From: Dehalococcoidia bacterium
GTDB taxonomy: Bacteria; Chloroflexota; Dehalococcoidia; Lucifugimonadales; UBA1123
NCBI GenBank assembly: GCA_009838465.1
Contig: VXRN01000015.1
Location: forward strand, 62,001 to 126,000
DNA length: 64,000 bases
Direction: 5' to 3'
How positions within the stretch are numbered: the stretch's first letter is position 1; every line of letters starts with the position of its first letter. Made by a program: the position numbers and the translations under genes. The notes below the pieces were generated by a model. The model made no database searches. It was given only the letters and a program-made list of their open reading frames with translations, and was not told the DNA's origin. Positions 34,838-43,071 of this stretch are shown piece after piece.

Positions 34838-35238
34838 ATGTTCACCTCATCATATATCTTAATTTATGTTATCTAGGTGACCTTCTAGGTGGGGTTCAGG
34901 TGAGTCTTGGTGACAAATTGACCTAGAGTTCACGTACAAGATGGATCCGATTAGCTATGATCGGGGTCATGAAAAAATTTTGAGACGCCTATGAAATATT
35001 GTTGATAAGTTTTAGTTTATAATTCGTGTGAGTGAGCACTCAGTCTTAATGCAGATATTGTAGCGCATCTAAAGCATGATTGTGTAGTACAATTGGAAAC
35101 GCAGGCGAAGGCGTGGGAAGGGGATTTTGAGGTTGGTGGAGGCCGGCAATTTCATTGACCGACCACACAGCCGTTGGTACACTCACCGAACAATCGGCGA
35201 CCTCTCCCAGTTCACGTCTGAGAAAGTGGAGCGTCATC
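34838..35238. other. 401-base AT-rich gap without a gene
   Basis: This stretch is clearly more AT-rich than its surroundings, especially 34965-35045. It contains a CTAGGTGACC / GACCTAG inverted motif near 34873-34926 and a short GAGTG/CACTC palindrome near 35031. It probably holds the promoter of the CoA-transferase 5-4 operon, but I cannot name specific boxes. Confidence 0.55.
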
Positions 35239-35403
35239 ATGGTCAACACACAGATAAGACTCACATATGAAGACTACGTGGAGCTCCCGGACGACAGACG
35301 CTATGAGATCATAGACGGAGAACTCTACGAGATGACCGCGCCCACATTATCGCTCATACCCGGCCTAGAAGTCCGGGTGAGCGATGTCTTCGCGCAGAGC
35401 TGA
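35239..35403 (+). pseudogene. Uma2-family endonuclease remnant with internal deletion
   Basis: The 54-residue open frame joins an Uma2/DUF820 N-terminus (YEDYVELPDDRRYEIIDGELYEM) directly to a C-terminal piece (LSLIPGLEVRVSDVF) typical of the family's end. About 130 residues of the usual ~190-residue protein, including the nuclease core, are missing. It ends just before the rdgB start. Confidence 0.7.
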
Positions 35404-35419
35404 GATTCTATTGCCATCC

Positions 35420-36025
35420 ATGCCTAGACTGCTCATAGCCACACACAACAGGGGCAAGCTGCGCGAGTTGACCGAGTTGATGGGGGATATTCCGTACGAA
35501 CTGGTCTCGCTGGGCGACCTGGGGATTCATCATGACGTGGATGAGACGGGCAGCACGTTCGAGGAGAACGCGACTCTGAAGGCGGAGACTTATTGCGAAC
35601 TCGCGGGCGTAATGACCCTGGCGGATGACTCCGGGCTGGAGGTTGACGCTCTGGGCGGCGAGCCGGGCGTTCGCTCGGCGCGATACGCTGGCCCGGACGC
35701 CACCGACGCTGATCGAGTTGAGTTCCTGCTGGGCAATCTGGCCGGGACCGATCCTGAGACATGGTCGGCGCGATTCAGATGCGTGATAGCTATTGCGAAC
35801 CCGGGGTGTCCGACAGCCCTTTACTCCGGTTCGTGTCAGGGACGGATAGTGTCCGATCCGCGCGGTGAGAATGGGTTTGGGTATGATCCCGTGTTCGAGT
35901 TCCCCGAGATTGGGCTGACGATGGCGGAGCTATCCAACGAGCGGAAGAACAGCGTCAGTCATCGCGCGGAGGCGGCCCAGAAGGCAGCGCGTTCGCTGAG
36001 GGGAGAACCTGTGTCAATCCAATAG
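35420..36025 (+). CDS. rdgB: non-canonical purine NTP pyrophosphatase (RdgB/HAM1)
   Basis: The 201-residue protein has ATHNRGKLREL at its N-terminus, ADDSGLEVDALGG and VRSARYAG, then FGYDPVF. These are the signature residues of the ITP/XTP pyrophosphatase family, which hydrolyses dITP and XTP to monophosphates to keep them out of DNA. I use the ATG at 35420; the 12 residues before it in frame do not match the family. It is cytoplasmic and independent of the upstream remnant. Confidence 0.93.
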   Translation: MPRLLIATHNRGKLRELTELMGDIPYELVSLGDLGIHHDVDETGSTFEENATLKAETYCELAGVMTLADDSGLEVDALGGEPGVRSARYAGPDATDADRVEFLLGNLAGTDPETWSARFRCVIAIANPGCPTALYSGSCQGRIVSDPRGENGFGYDPVFEFPEIGLTMAELSNERKNSVSHRAEAAQKAARSLRGEPVSIQ

Positions 36026-36037
36026 GTATCAATAAAT

Positions 36038-36075
36038 CACCCTCACCCCAGCCCTATCCCTCAGGGAGAGGGGAT
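36038..36075. repeat. short interspersed palindromic repeat, copy 3
   Basis: CACCCTCACCCCAGCCC followed by a TATCCCTCAGGGAGAG hairpin. It is the same family as copies 1 and 2 read in the opposite orientation. It lies between rdgB and the moaA promoter. Confidence 0.65.
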
Positions 36076-36162
36076 TTGTTGACTGGTAGTTATAGCTGGC
36101 TACATGTGTACCTACCCCTGTGCCTCTCTCAAGGGGGAAGGCACTTTGAGAGCGTTTGGCTG

Positions 36163-36168
36163 TATAAT
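36163..36168 (+). promoter_or_regulatory. consensus -10 box of moaA
   Basis: TATAAT at 36163-36168 ends nine bases before the moaA ATG (36178). The transcript would start near 36175, giving a nearly leaderless mRNA. No good -35 box at normal spacing and no Shine-Dalgarno site are visible. Confidence 0.45.
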
Positions 36169-36177
36169 AGATTTATT

Positions 36178-37209
36178 ATGACCTCAGACTTGGCGACAAT
36201 ACCCGTGCTAGACAGATTCAGGAGACCCCTGAGAGACCTGAGGATATCGGTGACGGACAGGTGCAACTTCCGCTGTCCGTACTGTATGCCTGCCGAGATA
36301 TACGGGGACCGCTACCAGTTTCTGCCCAGGGAATCGCTGCTGACGTTCGAGGAGATAGCGCGGCTCACGCGCATCCTCGTAAAGTTGGGCGTGGTGAAGG
36401 TACGGATAACCGGAGGCGAGCCGCTGGTGCGGGCGGAGATAGACAAGCTGATCGCCATGCTGGCGCGTGTTCCGGGCATCGAAGACCTGACGATGACCAC
36501 CAACGCCTTCCTGCTGGCGCAGTTCGCGGACAAGCTGAAGGACGCCGGCCTACAACGGATCACCATCAGCCTGGACTCGCTGGACGACGAGGTCTTCAGG
36601 CAGATGAACGGGCGCAACTTCGGCACCGAGCGTGTGCTGGAGGGTATCGAGGCGGCGGACAGGGTCGGTCTGCGCCCTATCAAGATAAACGCGGTGGTGC
36701 AGCGCGGGGTGAACGATCACACGCTCGTCGAACTGGCGCGGTTCGCGCAGGAGCGCGACTACATAGTCCGCTTCATAGAGTACATGGACGTCGGGACGCT
36801 GAACGGCTGGAAGATGGACGACGTGGTTCCGGCGGAAGAGATACTGGAGCGAATACACGCCGAGATGCCGCTGGAGCCGGTCGAGGCGAACTATAAGGGT
36901 GAGGTGGCGCTACGCTACGGGTTCAAGGATGGCAAAGGGGAGGTGGGAGTGATCGCCTCCGTGACGAAGCCTTTCTGTGGGGACTGCACTCGCATGAGGC
37001 TTTCGCCAGAGGGCCAGATCGTAACCTGTCTGTTCGCCACGTCAGGAACGGACCTGCGGACACCGATGCGGGACGGCGCGACCGACGATGAGATAGAGGA
37101 CATCATACGCGGCTTGTGGGGACTAAGGGATGACCGCTACTCGGAGATAAGGACCCTGTTCACGGACGAACCCCGCAAGAAGGTGGAGATGTACCACATC
37201 GGCGGCTAG
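36178..37209 (+). CDS. moaA: GTP 3',8-cyclase, molybdenum cofactor biosynthesis
   Basis: The 343-residue radical SAM protein has the cluster motif CNFRCPYC (Cys29, 33, 36), VRITGGEPLVR, and a second C-terminal cluster motif CGDCTRMRLSPEGQIVTC. It ends in the conserved GG needed for activity. It converts GTP to the 3',8-cyclo intermediate of molybdopterin. I take the ATG at 36178 rather than an in-frame start at 36076, whose extra residues do not match MoaA. No other molybdopterin genes lie nearby. Confidence 0.95.
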   Translation: MTSDLATIPVLDRFRRPLRDLRISVTDRCNFRCPYCMPAEIYGDRYQFLPRESLLTFEEIARLTRILVKLGVVKVRITGGEPLVRAEIDKLIAMLARVPGIEDLTMTTNAFLLAQFADKLKDAGLQRITISLDSLDDEVFRQMNGRNFGTERVLEGIEAADRVGLRPIKINAVVQRGVNDHTLVELARFAQERDYIVRFIEYMDVGTLNGWKMDDVVPAEEILERIHAEMPLEPVEANYKGEVALRYGFKDGKGEVGVIASVTKPFCGDCTRMRLSPEGQIVTCLFATSGTDLRTPMRDGATDDEIEDIIRGLWGLRDDRYSEIRTLFTDEPRKKVEMYHIGG

Positions 37210-37241
37210 TGTTCCGACATCTTTGGATTGACAGATTGTAT

Positions 37242-37280
37242 GCCCTCACCCTAGCCCTCTCCCAGGGGGAGAGGGGATAA
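37242..37280. repeat. short interspersed palindromic repeat, copy 4
   Basis: CCCTCACCCTAGCCCTCTCCC followed by AGGGGGAGAGGGG, the palindrome of the same family as copy 3. It lies after moaA. Confidence 0.65.
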
Positions 37281-37321
37281 ATCGGAATCTGAATATCCAT
37301 CACAACTAGGTTATCACACTA

Positions 37322-38155
37322 CTATAGGTCTCCTTCGAGTACGTTCACGCCCGTCGGAACGTCGCTACCGCCACTGGGTTCTATGGTTATGCTCATGCCG
37401 TCGAACTGTCCGAATGGCGCCAGAGGTATGATTATCGTCTGGCCGTACCCCAGTGGATCAACGGTGAACCATCCTGCGTTGTACTTAATGCCGTCCTTGA
37501 TCAGCCAGACCCGATAGATCCTGTCGGACGGGAGCGCGGGCAGGTCGGTAACGAGAAGCAGCCCCCGGTTAGACGTGTAGGAAAACATTACGACGCCGCG
37601 CGCCGTGGACCAGGGTCCCGTTCCAAGCAGGGTGTTCACAGAAGCGCCGGGTGTGGAGGACATTCTTATCAGCTCGTAAGTGGCCTCGCGGTGTCCTTCG
37701 ACCGCGGACATGACTTCGCTCTCGCGTTCACGCGCCAGCGCGAGTTCGTTGGAAAGCTGTTCGGCGTCTCTGGAAATATCGCCCAACCTGTCGTTGAGCC
37801 ACACACCCGTCGCCAGCAAAATGACCGCCAGAGCCACCGCCGCACCTCCACCCCATCCCAGCGCCGCTCGCCGCGTGAATCGTCCCGCGTATTTAGGTAT
37901 CCGATTTCGTAGATTGGACCAAGTGGATCCAGCAGGACTGCGGGAGCCCACCCTGCCGAACAACCTGTCCTTCACGCTTTGCGGAGGGTTCTTCTGCGGC
38001 AATGCGTGAGCGAGATCGGCCACCATCTCTTCCGCCATGGCACGACTGCAATTCCGACACACGGCGATATGTCTCTCCAGCGTCGCGGCCTCATCGTTAT
38101 TCAGCGCGCCCCGAAGATACGGAACTACAAGCTCCTCGACATCGCTACAATCCAT
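37322..38155 (-). CDS. anti-sigma factor, RskA-like with zinc-binding N-terminus
   Basis: The 277-residue protein has a zinc-type anti-sigma domain (HIAVCRNC, the HxxxCxxC pattern) near residues 29-36, a basic region, one membrane helix near residues 100-117 and a periplasmic RskA-like domain after a coiled-coil segment. It should hold the sigma factor encoded just upstream inactive until an outside signal triggers proteolysis. The start ATG overlaps the sigma-factor gene by 11 bases, which fits tight co-production. Confidence 0.88.
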   Translation of the reverse strand: MDCSDVEELVVPYLRGALNNDEAATLERHIAVCRNCSRAMAEEMVADLAHALPQKNPPQSVKDRLFGRVGSRSPAGSTWSNLRNRIPKYAGRFTRRAALGWGGGAAVALAVILLATGVWLNDRLGDISRDAEQLSNELALARERESEVMSAVEGHREATYELIRMSSTPGASVNTLLGTGPWSTARGVVMFSYTSNRGLLLVTDLPALPSDRIYRVWLIKDGIKYNAGWFTVDPLGYGQTIIIPLAPFGQFDGMSITIEPSGGSDVPTGVNVLEGDL

Positions 38156-38747
38156 GCTCGGCAGACTCCCGAATCTGCGGCTCCAGGACTTCCCTCAATT
38201 TCTTCATAGCCAGTCTCATTCGCGTCTTGACCGTACCGAGCGGCTGGTCGAGTTCCCTGGAAATCTCGGAATGAGTCAACCCTCCGAAGTATGCCAGTAC
38301 AACCACATCCCGCTGCTCCGGCCTCAGCGTCATCAGAGCCGACTTGAGGCGAGTCCCCTCGAACTGGACCGACACATACTCAGTCGGGTCGTCTGACCGC
38401 GACTCTGTCGGCCTGTTGGTAAGGTCAACGTCATACTGGACTCTGTTGTACTCCCTGCGGCGCTTGCGCAACTCGTCTATGGTGCGGTTGTGCGCGATGC
38501 TGAAGAGCCAACTCGTTACCTTGCCTCTGTTGGGCTTGTAGCTTCCGGCTCGCCGCCATACGTTGAAGAAGGTGTCCTGGGTGACCTCTTCGGCTGCGGT
38601 AGGGTCTCTCAGCATATGTATAGACAGAGAATACACCGGCCTAGAATATCTCGAATAGAGTGATTCGAGAGCATTTTTGTCCCCGTTGCTGATACACTCC
38701 ATCAGAATCTTGTCATCAGCTTCTTCATAATTCATCGCTCTCACCAT
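38145..38747 (-). CDS. ECF-family RNA polymerase sigma factor
   Basis: The 200-residue protein has region 2 (LYSRYSRPVYSLSIHML and AEEVTQDTFFNVWRRAGSY) and region 4 (LRPEQRDVVVLAYFGGLTHSEISRELDQPLGTVKTRMRLAMKKL), the two-domain ECF layout. It is paired with the anti-sigma factor downstream, so it probably answers an envelope or oxidative signal. The ATG at 38747 is used; the one at 38735 is also possible. No target promoter can be inferred from this window. Confidence 0.93.
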   Translation of the reverse strand: MVRAMNYEEADDKILMECISNGDKNALESLYSRYSRPVYSLSIHMLRDPTAAEEVTQDTFFNVWRRAGSYKPNRGKVTSWLFSIAHNRTIDELRKRRREYNRVQYDVDLTNRPTESRSDDPTEYVSVQFEGTRLKSALMTLRPEQRDVVVLAYFGGLTHSEISRELDQPLGTVKTRMRLAMKKLREVLEPQIRESAEHGL

Positions 38748-38933
38748 CGAGCAAGTCCTGTCGAGACCCGCTCGCCTTTCTATACGATATTGGACATTGC
38801 CCAGATTCTCAAGCCCGGCGCATACATTGAAATCGCGCCGGATATACTATCCCTTGAACATCTACAACGAACCGGAAGCGATATGGTTAGCTGTCCAGAA
38901 CCCTGTGAAATATTAGATACGAGAAGGCTGGAA

Positions 38934-39653
38934 ATGGATTCGGCGAAGCTGGGGATCTCGCTGAACTCGGCCCAGTTGGATAAGTTCTGTCTGTACTATC
39001 GCGAACTGGTCTGCCGGAATTCCACGATGAACCTGACGACGGTAACGGGTTGGGATGACGTCGTGGAGACGCATTTTCTGGACTCGTTGTCAGTCGCGGG
39101 CGCGCTGCCGTCGGAGGCGCGCGCCGCGCGCAACTTCATTGACATTGGCGCGGGCGCAGGATTTCCGGGAATACCGATGAAGATAGCGTTTCCCGAACTG
39201 TGCGGGACGCTGGTTGACGCGACCGCGCGAAAGGTCGAATTTCTCAGCGACATGGTAGCAGCGCTGGAATTGACCGACATGGGAGTGAGACACTCCCGCG
39301 CAGAGACGCAGGCGCACTGTGAGAGCATTCGGGAAGGTTTCGACCTGGCACTCGCGCGGGCGGTGGCACCCATGCCTGTCCTGGCCGAACTCACCTTACC
39401 GTTCTGTAAGGTGGGGGGCCTGGTCGCGCTTCACAAGACTGCCGCCGCCGCCGATGAGATAGCCGCCGCCCACAGAGCAATCGAGACTATGGGTGGGGTA
39501 ATACGCGACATCATAAGAACGGGTGGAGACAACAAGGTTCTGGTGGTTATAGACAAGATACGAAGCACTCCCGCAAACTATCCGCGGCGCCCGGGTATTC
39601 CATCAAAACGCCCGCTGCTCGGTCTCGCTACCTCACAAGAACAAACTCGATGA
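38934..39653 (+). CDS. rsmG: 16S rRNA m7G527 methyltransferase
   Basis: The 239-residue protein has the RsmG SAM-binding core FIDIGAGAGFPGIPMKIAFP and the preceding NLTTVTGWDDVVETHFLDSL. It methylates G527 of 16S rRNA in the cytoplasm. I use the ATG at 38934, with AAGG six bases before it, because it gives the normal length and the homology begins here. The frame stays open upstream to a TTG at 38790 but that part does not match the family. It follows the divergent sigma-factor gene. Confidence 0.9.
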   Translation: MDSAKLGISLNSAQLDKFCLYYRELVCRNSTMNLTTVTGWDDVVETHFLDSLSVAGALPSEARAARNFIDIGAGAGFPGIPMKIAFPELCGTLVDATARKVEFLSDMVAALELTDMGVRHSRAETQAHCESIREGFDLALARAVAPMPVLAELTLPFCKVGGLVALHKTAAAADEIAAAHRAIETMGGVIRDIIRTGGDNKVLVVIDKIRSTPANYPRRPGIPSKRPLLGLATSQEQTR

Positions 39654-39657
39654 ACTA

Positions 39658-40701
39658 ATGCGACAAGACAAAGAGAGCCTACTTACACAAGTCCCTATCG
39701 TAAGACGAATCTTTTCGATTCCGACTCTGCTGTCCTTCGGAATCGCCGCGGGCGTCATACTCTTTCTTGCTACGAGGTTCGATCTGGACTGGGGAGAGAC
39801 CTGGCGCGGGATACTGGACATAAACCCATGGTTCTACCTTCTCGCGTTCGCGCTCTACTATATGAGCTTCATTTTCAGAGGAATGCGCTGGAAGATGCTG
39901 GCGACCAACGCGGCGGAGTCGAGTTCAGACGAAACCAAAGTGCCATCTACTCTACATACTTCGCAACTGATAGTAATCGGATGGTTCGTCAACTCGGTCA
40001 CTTGGCTCAGGATGGGCGACGCATACCGCGCATATGCTTTCGCCGCAGACTCGAAGAGCAGCTTCTCGTGGAGCCTGGGTACCCTGCTCGCTGAGCGAGT
40101 GATGGACATGGTAATAGTGGCCGCGATCATCCTGACGGCGGCGTTGGTCCTCGCGGTCACTCAAGGTCAGGCGGTATCGGTTTACATTATCGTCATGGCG
40201 TCCGTTATGACCGTTGGCATAGTGGCGGTTGCCCTGTTCATGAAAGCGTATGGTGAACGCGCCGCGAATTTCCTGCCGGTCAGGATAAAGTCTGCCTATC
40301 ATCGGTTCAGCCAGGGAACGCTGGGCAGCTTTCGACGTATGCCGCTTGCAATGTTTCTGGGGCTTTTGGGCTGGCTCCTGGAAATGGGGCGGCTGTACTT
40401 CGTACTGGTGGCGTTGGGAATGGATTTCAGTCTCTTGCTCGTTCCAATAGTGGCGGTCGGACACGCAATTCTGAGCACGGTGCCGACCCCCGGTGGAGTG
40501 GGCGCCGTGGAGCCGGGCGTGGCCGGACTTCTGCTCATCGAACTGGCCGCGCCGGAGGCTGCCGCCGCGACAATCGTTGATCGCTCGATTACGTATCTCA
40601 GCATCATAGTGGTCGGCGCGCTGCTGTTCGCGCTGAGACAGGCGCTGAACATACGCCGCTCCCGAAAGCGCGCCTCAGAGACGTTGTCACCCTCTCCGTA
40701 G
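39658..40701 (+). CDS. UPF0104/AglD-like flippase-type membrane protein
   Basis: The 347-residue protein has about eight membrane helices and the family motif near residues 106-122 (FVNSVTWLRMGDAYRAY) plus a late PTPGGVGAVEPG (around 280). This matches the lysylphosphatidylglycerol synthase TM-region (UPF0104) family, whose members may flip lipids or sugars. It starts at an ATG four bases after the rsmG stop, so the two may be co-transcribed. The function is not firmly known. Confidence 0.85.
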   Translation: MRQDKESLLTQVPIVRRIFSIPTLLSFGIAAGVILFLATRFDLDWGETWRGILDINPWFYLLAFALYYMSFIFRGMRWKMLATNAAESSSDETKVPSTLHTSQLIVIGWFVNSVTWLRMGDAYRAYAFAADSKSSFSWSLGTLLAERVMDMVIVAAIILTAALVLAVTQGQAVSVYIIVMASVMTVGIVAVALFMKAYGERAANFLPVRIKSAYHRFSQGTLGSFRRMPLAMFLGLLGWLLEMGRLYFVLVALGMDFSLLLVPIVAVGHAILSTVPTPGGVGAVEPGVAGLLLIELAAPEAAAATIVDRSITYLSIIVVGALLFALRQALNIRRSRKRASETLSPSP

Positions 40702-40727
40702 CACTCTCCATCGAGGGAGAGAGGACT
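40688..40727. repeat. short interspersed palindromic repeat, copy 5 (degenerate)
   Basis: CACCCTCTCCGTAGCACTCTCC then GAGGGAGAGAGG, a diverged form of the family. It overlaps the 3' end of the UPF0104 gene. Confidence 0.5.
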
Positions 40728-40771
40728 TATGCCGTCAGGACATACTAAAAATTATTCATGCAAATTTTATC

Positions 40772-40800
40772 TTGACTTGTTATTAGATTCTGAGTAAACT
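40772..40800 (+). promoter_or_regulatory. sigma70-type promoter of the RdhA-like gene
   Basis: TTGACT (40772-40777, five of six consensus) and TAAACT (40795-40800, four of six) are 17 bases apart. Transcription would start near 40807, giving a leader of about 33 bases that ends in a purine-rich Shine-Dalgarno region (GAGAGGAGAGGGGAG) just before the ATG at 40840. Confidence 0.65.
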
Positions 40801-40839
40801 CCGCAACAGACACAACTCCAGAGAGGAGAGGGGAGAGTT

Positions 40840-42105
40840 ATGGTCGCGGAAAAAGAGGTAGAAGTTAGTCATGTTGTAAAGCGTCCGGGGAGATTGCACG
40901 GCGATCCGGATTACGATATCCCGGTGCCTGAGAACCTGACGACAGTACCCGGCATTCGCAAGAACGACGTGGATGTCTCCTTCTACACGAGGGTAGAACC
41001 GATTGAGTCCCAGAACATCCAGAAGGCGGCAGACCGCGAATGGGTGTGGACGGTCTATACGGACGATGTCCGACAGTACCGCGAGGAACATGACAGGGTC
41101 AACAAGCCGCTTGTGGACGCCGCCATCGTGTCCGGTGAGATAGAGCCCACTGCTACTCCGGAAGTCGGCAAGGACATGACTGAAGACTTCCGGCTGAAGG
41201 CCCGGGAGCTTGGATTCGGTGAAGTCGGCTTCACCCGTTTCGACCGCCACTACGCGTACCAGAGCAAGCGCAGGTGGATCAAGTACGAACACGCCATCTG
41301 TCTCGCCCTCGAGCAGGACTTCTGGCAGACGCAGACGATTCCCAGCCTCGAGGCAGAGTTCGCCCACTTCGGCACCTACGAGATGGAAGGCGCGATGGGT
41401 CTTGAACTCGCCGCCTACATACGCGAGAAGGGCTACCACGCGCAGGTACACAGCCCCAACGACAACAGCGCGGCATACATACCCATGTTCGTCGCTGCCG
41501 GACTCGGACAGCTCGGCGCCAACGGCCAGCTGCTGTCGCCGCACTTCGGCTCCCGCGCGCGCCTGATGATCATCACGACCGACGCGCCCGTAACCTATGA
41601 CGAGCCCGTTGACTACGGCATCCACCAGTTCTGCCAGGAGTGCCAGGTATGCGTGAACCGCTGCCCAGGCCGCGCGCTGGTCAAGGAGAAGGTCTGGTAC
41701 AGGGGCGTAGAGAAGAACAAGCTTATCTACGATCGCTGCCGCCCGGTCATGGCCCGCTACGAAGGCTGCGCCGTCTGCATGAAGGTCTGCCCCGTACAGA
41801 AGTATGGCATGAAGCCCGTCATGGAACACTACATCGAGACCGACGGTGAAATCCTGGGCAAGGGCACCGACAACCTCGAGGGATACGAGCTGAGAGACAA
41901 GGGCTACTTCGGCCCCGGCAAGCTGCCCAAGTTCGACCGCGAATTCTTCGACATCCCGCATGGGACGAAGGAAGAGTGGCTGTTCGAGGAGTTCAAGGCG
42001 AAGCTCCAGAGCGACAAGAAGCCCGATTCGGAAGAGATCATGGACTTCGTCAGCGAGCTCGATGAGATCCTCACGATCGGTCACACCACGCGCGGAGACG
42101 AGTAG
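40840..42105 (+). CDS. reductive-dehalogenase-like corrinoid/Fe-S protein without Tat signal
   Basis: The 421-residue protein has an RdhA-type C-terminal ferredoxin part: Cys265, 268, 271, 275 (CQECQVCVNRCP) and Cys310, 313, 317 (CAVCMKVCP), with an extra Cys300. The region before it, about residues 115-260, should form the corrinoid-binding nitroreductase-like fold of RdhA/QueG enzymes. There is no twin-arginine signal, so it is cytoplasmic and not a classic respiratory dehalogenase. It would cleave a carbon-halogen bond, or carry out another reduction, with cobalamin. Neither RdhB nor a regulator is adjacent. It has its own good promoter. Confidence 0.8.
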   Translation: MVAEKEVEVSHVVKRPGRLHGDPDYDIPVPENLTTVPGIRKNDVDVSFYTRVEPIESQNIQKAADREWVWTVYTDDVRQYREEHDRVNKPLVDAAIVSGEIEPTATPEVGKDMTEDFRLKARELGFGEVGFTRFDRHYAYQSKRRWIKYEHAICLALEQDFWQTQTIPSLEAEFAHFGTYEMEGAMGLELAAYIREKGYHAQVHSPNDNSAAYIPMFVAAGLGQLGANGQLLSPHFGSRARLMIITTDAPVTYDEPVDYGIHQFCQECQVCVNRCPGRALVKEKVWYRGVEKNKLIYDRCRPVMARYEGCAVCMKVCPVQKYGMKPVMEHYIETDGEILGKGTDNLEGYELRDKGYFGPGKLPKFDREFFDIPHGTKEEWLFEEFKAKLQSDKKPDSEEIMDFVSELDEILTIGHTTRGDE

Positions 42106-42151
42106 TACCTATTTGCTTCCAAGCGGCAGTCGTATAGGAAACTGAGCATAG

Positions 42152-42184
42152 AGGGGCCGGAACCTGATACTGGGGCCGGCCCCT
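42152..42184 (+). terminator. GC-rich hairpin after the RdhA-like gene
   Basis: AGGGGCCGG (42152-42160) pairs with CCGGCCCCT (42176-42184) over a 15-base loop. There is no clear T-run after it, so it may be a partial terminator or a message-stabilising stem. Confidence 0.4.
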
Positions 42185-42232
42185 AAGTGATTCCGAAAGA
42201 TACCCAGCGGTACAGGACGAGGTATTCACCAC

Positions 42233-42424
42233 ATGCCAGCCTTCAGAAAAGAACACATTGACGCACTCTTCGGCGAGATAGAGGATGGCTATAAGGACAG
42301 GCCGGAGCGCGAGCAACTGCACCGGGATGCCCACCTGGCCATCGCGCTCCATGATGCGGGTCGCCCTATCCCCGACGAGATTGACGACCGAATCGTTGAT
42401 CTGGTGAACAAGCACAAGCCGTAG
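42233..42424 (+). CDS. small hypothetical protein downstream of the RdhA-like gene
   Basis: The 63-residue highly charged protein (many Asp, Glu, His, Lys and Arg) is predicted to be soluble and helical. It has no membrane segment, so it is not an RdhB anchor. A weak GAGG lies 11 bases before the ATG. It follows the RdhA-like gene by 128 bases across a hairpin. I do not recognise it. Confidence 0.5.
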   Translation: MPAFRKEHIDALFGEIEDGYKDRPEREQLHRDAHLAIALHDAGRPIPDEIDDRIVDLVNKHKP

Positions 42425-42474
42425 GGCCGGAGGACAGACGGTCTGCGAGCAGTCGCACGAAGAAAGCAGGACAG

Positions 42475-42511
42475 GAATCCCGCGCTTACAGCGATGTCGA
42501 GTGCGGGATTC
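42475..42511. terminator. hairpin between convergent genes
   Basis: GAATCCCGC (42475-42483) pairs with GCGGGATTC (42503-42511). It lies between the small 42233 gene and the convergent cupin gene. T-runs on either side are weak. Confidence 0.45.
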
Positions 42512-42576
42512 TGTGCACTTGAGTACACGGCACACCGTAGGCCTGCGATTACTCTCTGGCCCTCAATCAGTCAGGC

Positions 42577-42912
42577 TTATTCCAGAGGAATGTACGCGGT
42601 GATGCGACCGATATCGCCGACGTCGCGCGTAGTGTGTCCCTTGCCGGTCGTGTCATCGGCGAGCAAGACATCTCCGGGACCGAATCGGCGCAGGGTGCCG
42701 TCTGGCAGGCCTATCTCCATCTCTCCGACCAAGGTAATTACGAACTGGGTCCTGGGTGCGGTGTGCCAGTCTGAGAATCGGCCCTTCTCGCTCTGCCTGA
42801 ACATGACGCCCGCCGCCGTCTTCAGTTCTCCCCAGGCGAAAGGCCCGGTATCCATATCGAGTTCCTCAAAGTGCGAATGTCCGTCGTCTCCTGTGTACAA
42901 GCGTGTGATCAC
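42577..42912 (-). CDS. cupin-domain protein
   Basis: The 111-residue protein has a single cupin barrel pattern (DWHTAPRTQFVITLVGEMEIGLPDGTLRRFGPGDVLLADDTTGKGHTT), with a histidine in each of the two cupin motifs. It probably binds a metal and could be a small dioxygenase, isomerase or binding protein. The start is a GTG at 42912 preceded by GGGAGG. It stands alone between a convergent small gene and a divergent aldolase gene. Confidence 0.8.
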   Translation of the reverse strand: MITRLYTGDDGHSHFEELDMDTGPFAWGELKTAAGVMFRQSEKGRFSDWHTAPRTQFVITLVGEMEIGLPDGTLRRFGPGDVLLADDTTGKGHTTRDVGDIGRITAYIPLE

Positions 42913-43071
42913 AATGCGCCTCCCAAGTGTGAGATTGAGGACATGGTACAGTACATCGAGGGGCGAGAAGTGGAAATTGATCGCCCCGGCAGCGCTGCGG
43001 GGCAGAATGTGGTCTAATTGCCCACCCTTGTCAGCGCCTCAAGTTTCCTCGGAAGAAAAGGGGCTCGACTA

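Noticed and set aside
40783-42084. A 433-codon minus-strand frame opposite the RdhA-like gene
   Set aside because: Its product has no family features, and the plus strand has promoter, ribosome site and Fe-S motifs.
42152-42184. A riboswitch or attenuator after the RdhA-like gene
   Set aside because: Only a simple GC-rich stem is seen, with no known aptamer motif, so it is listed as a hairpin only.
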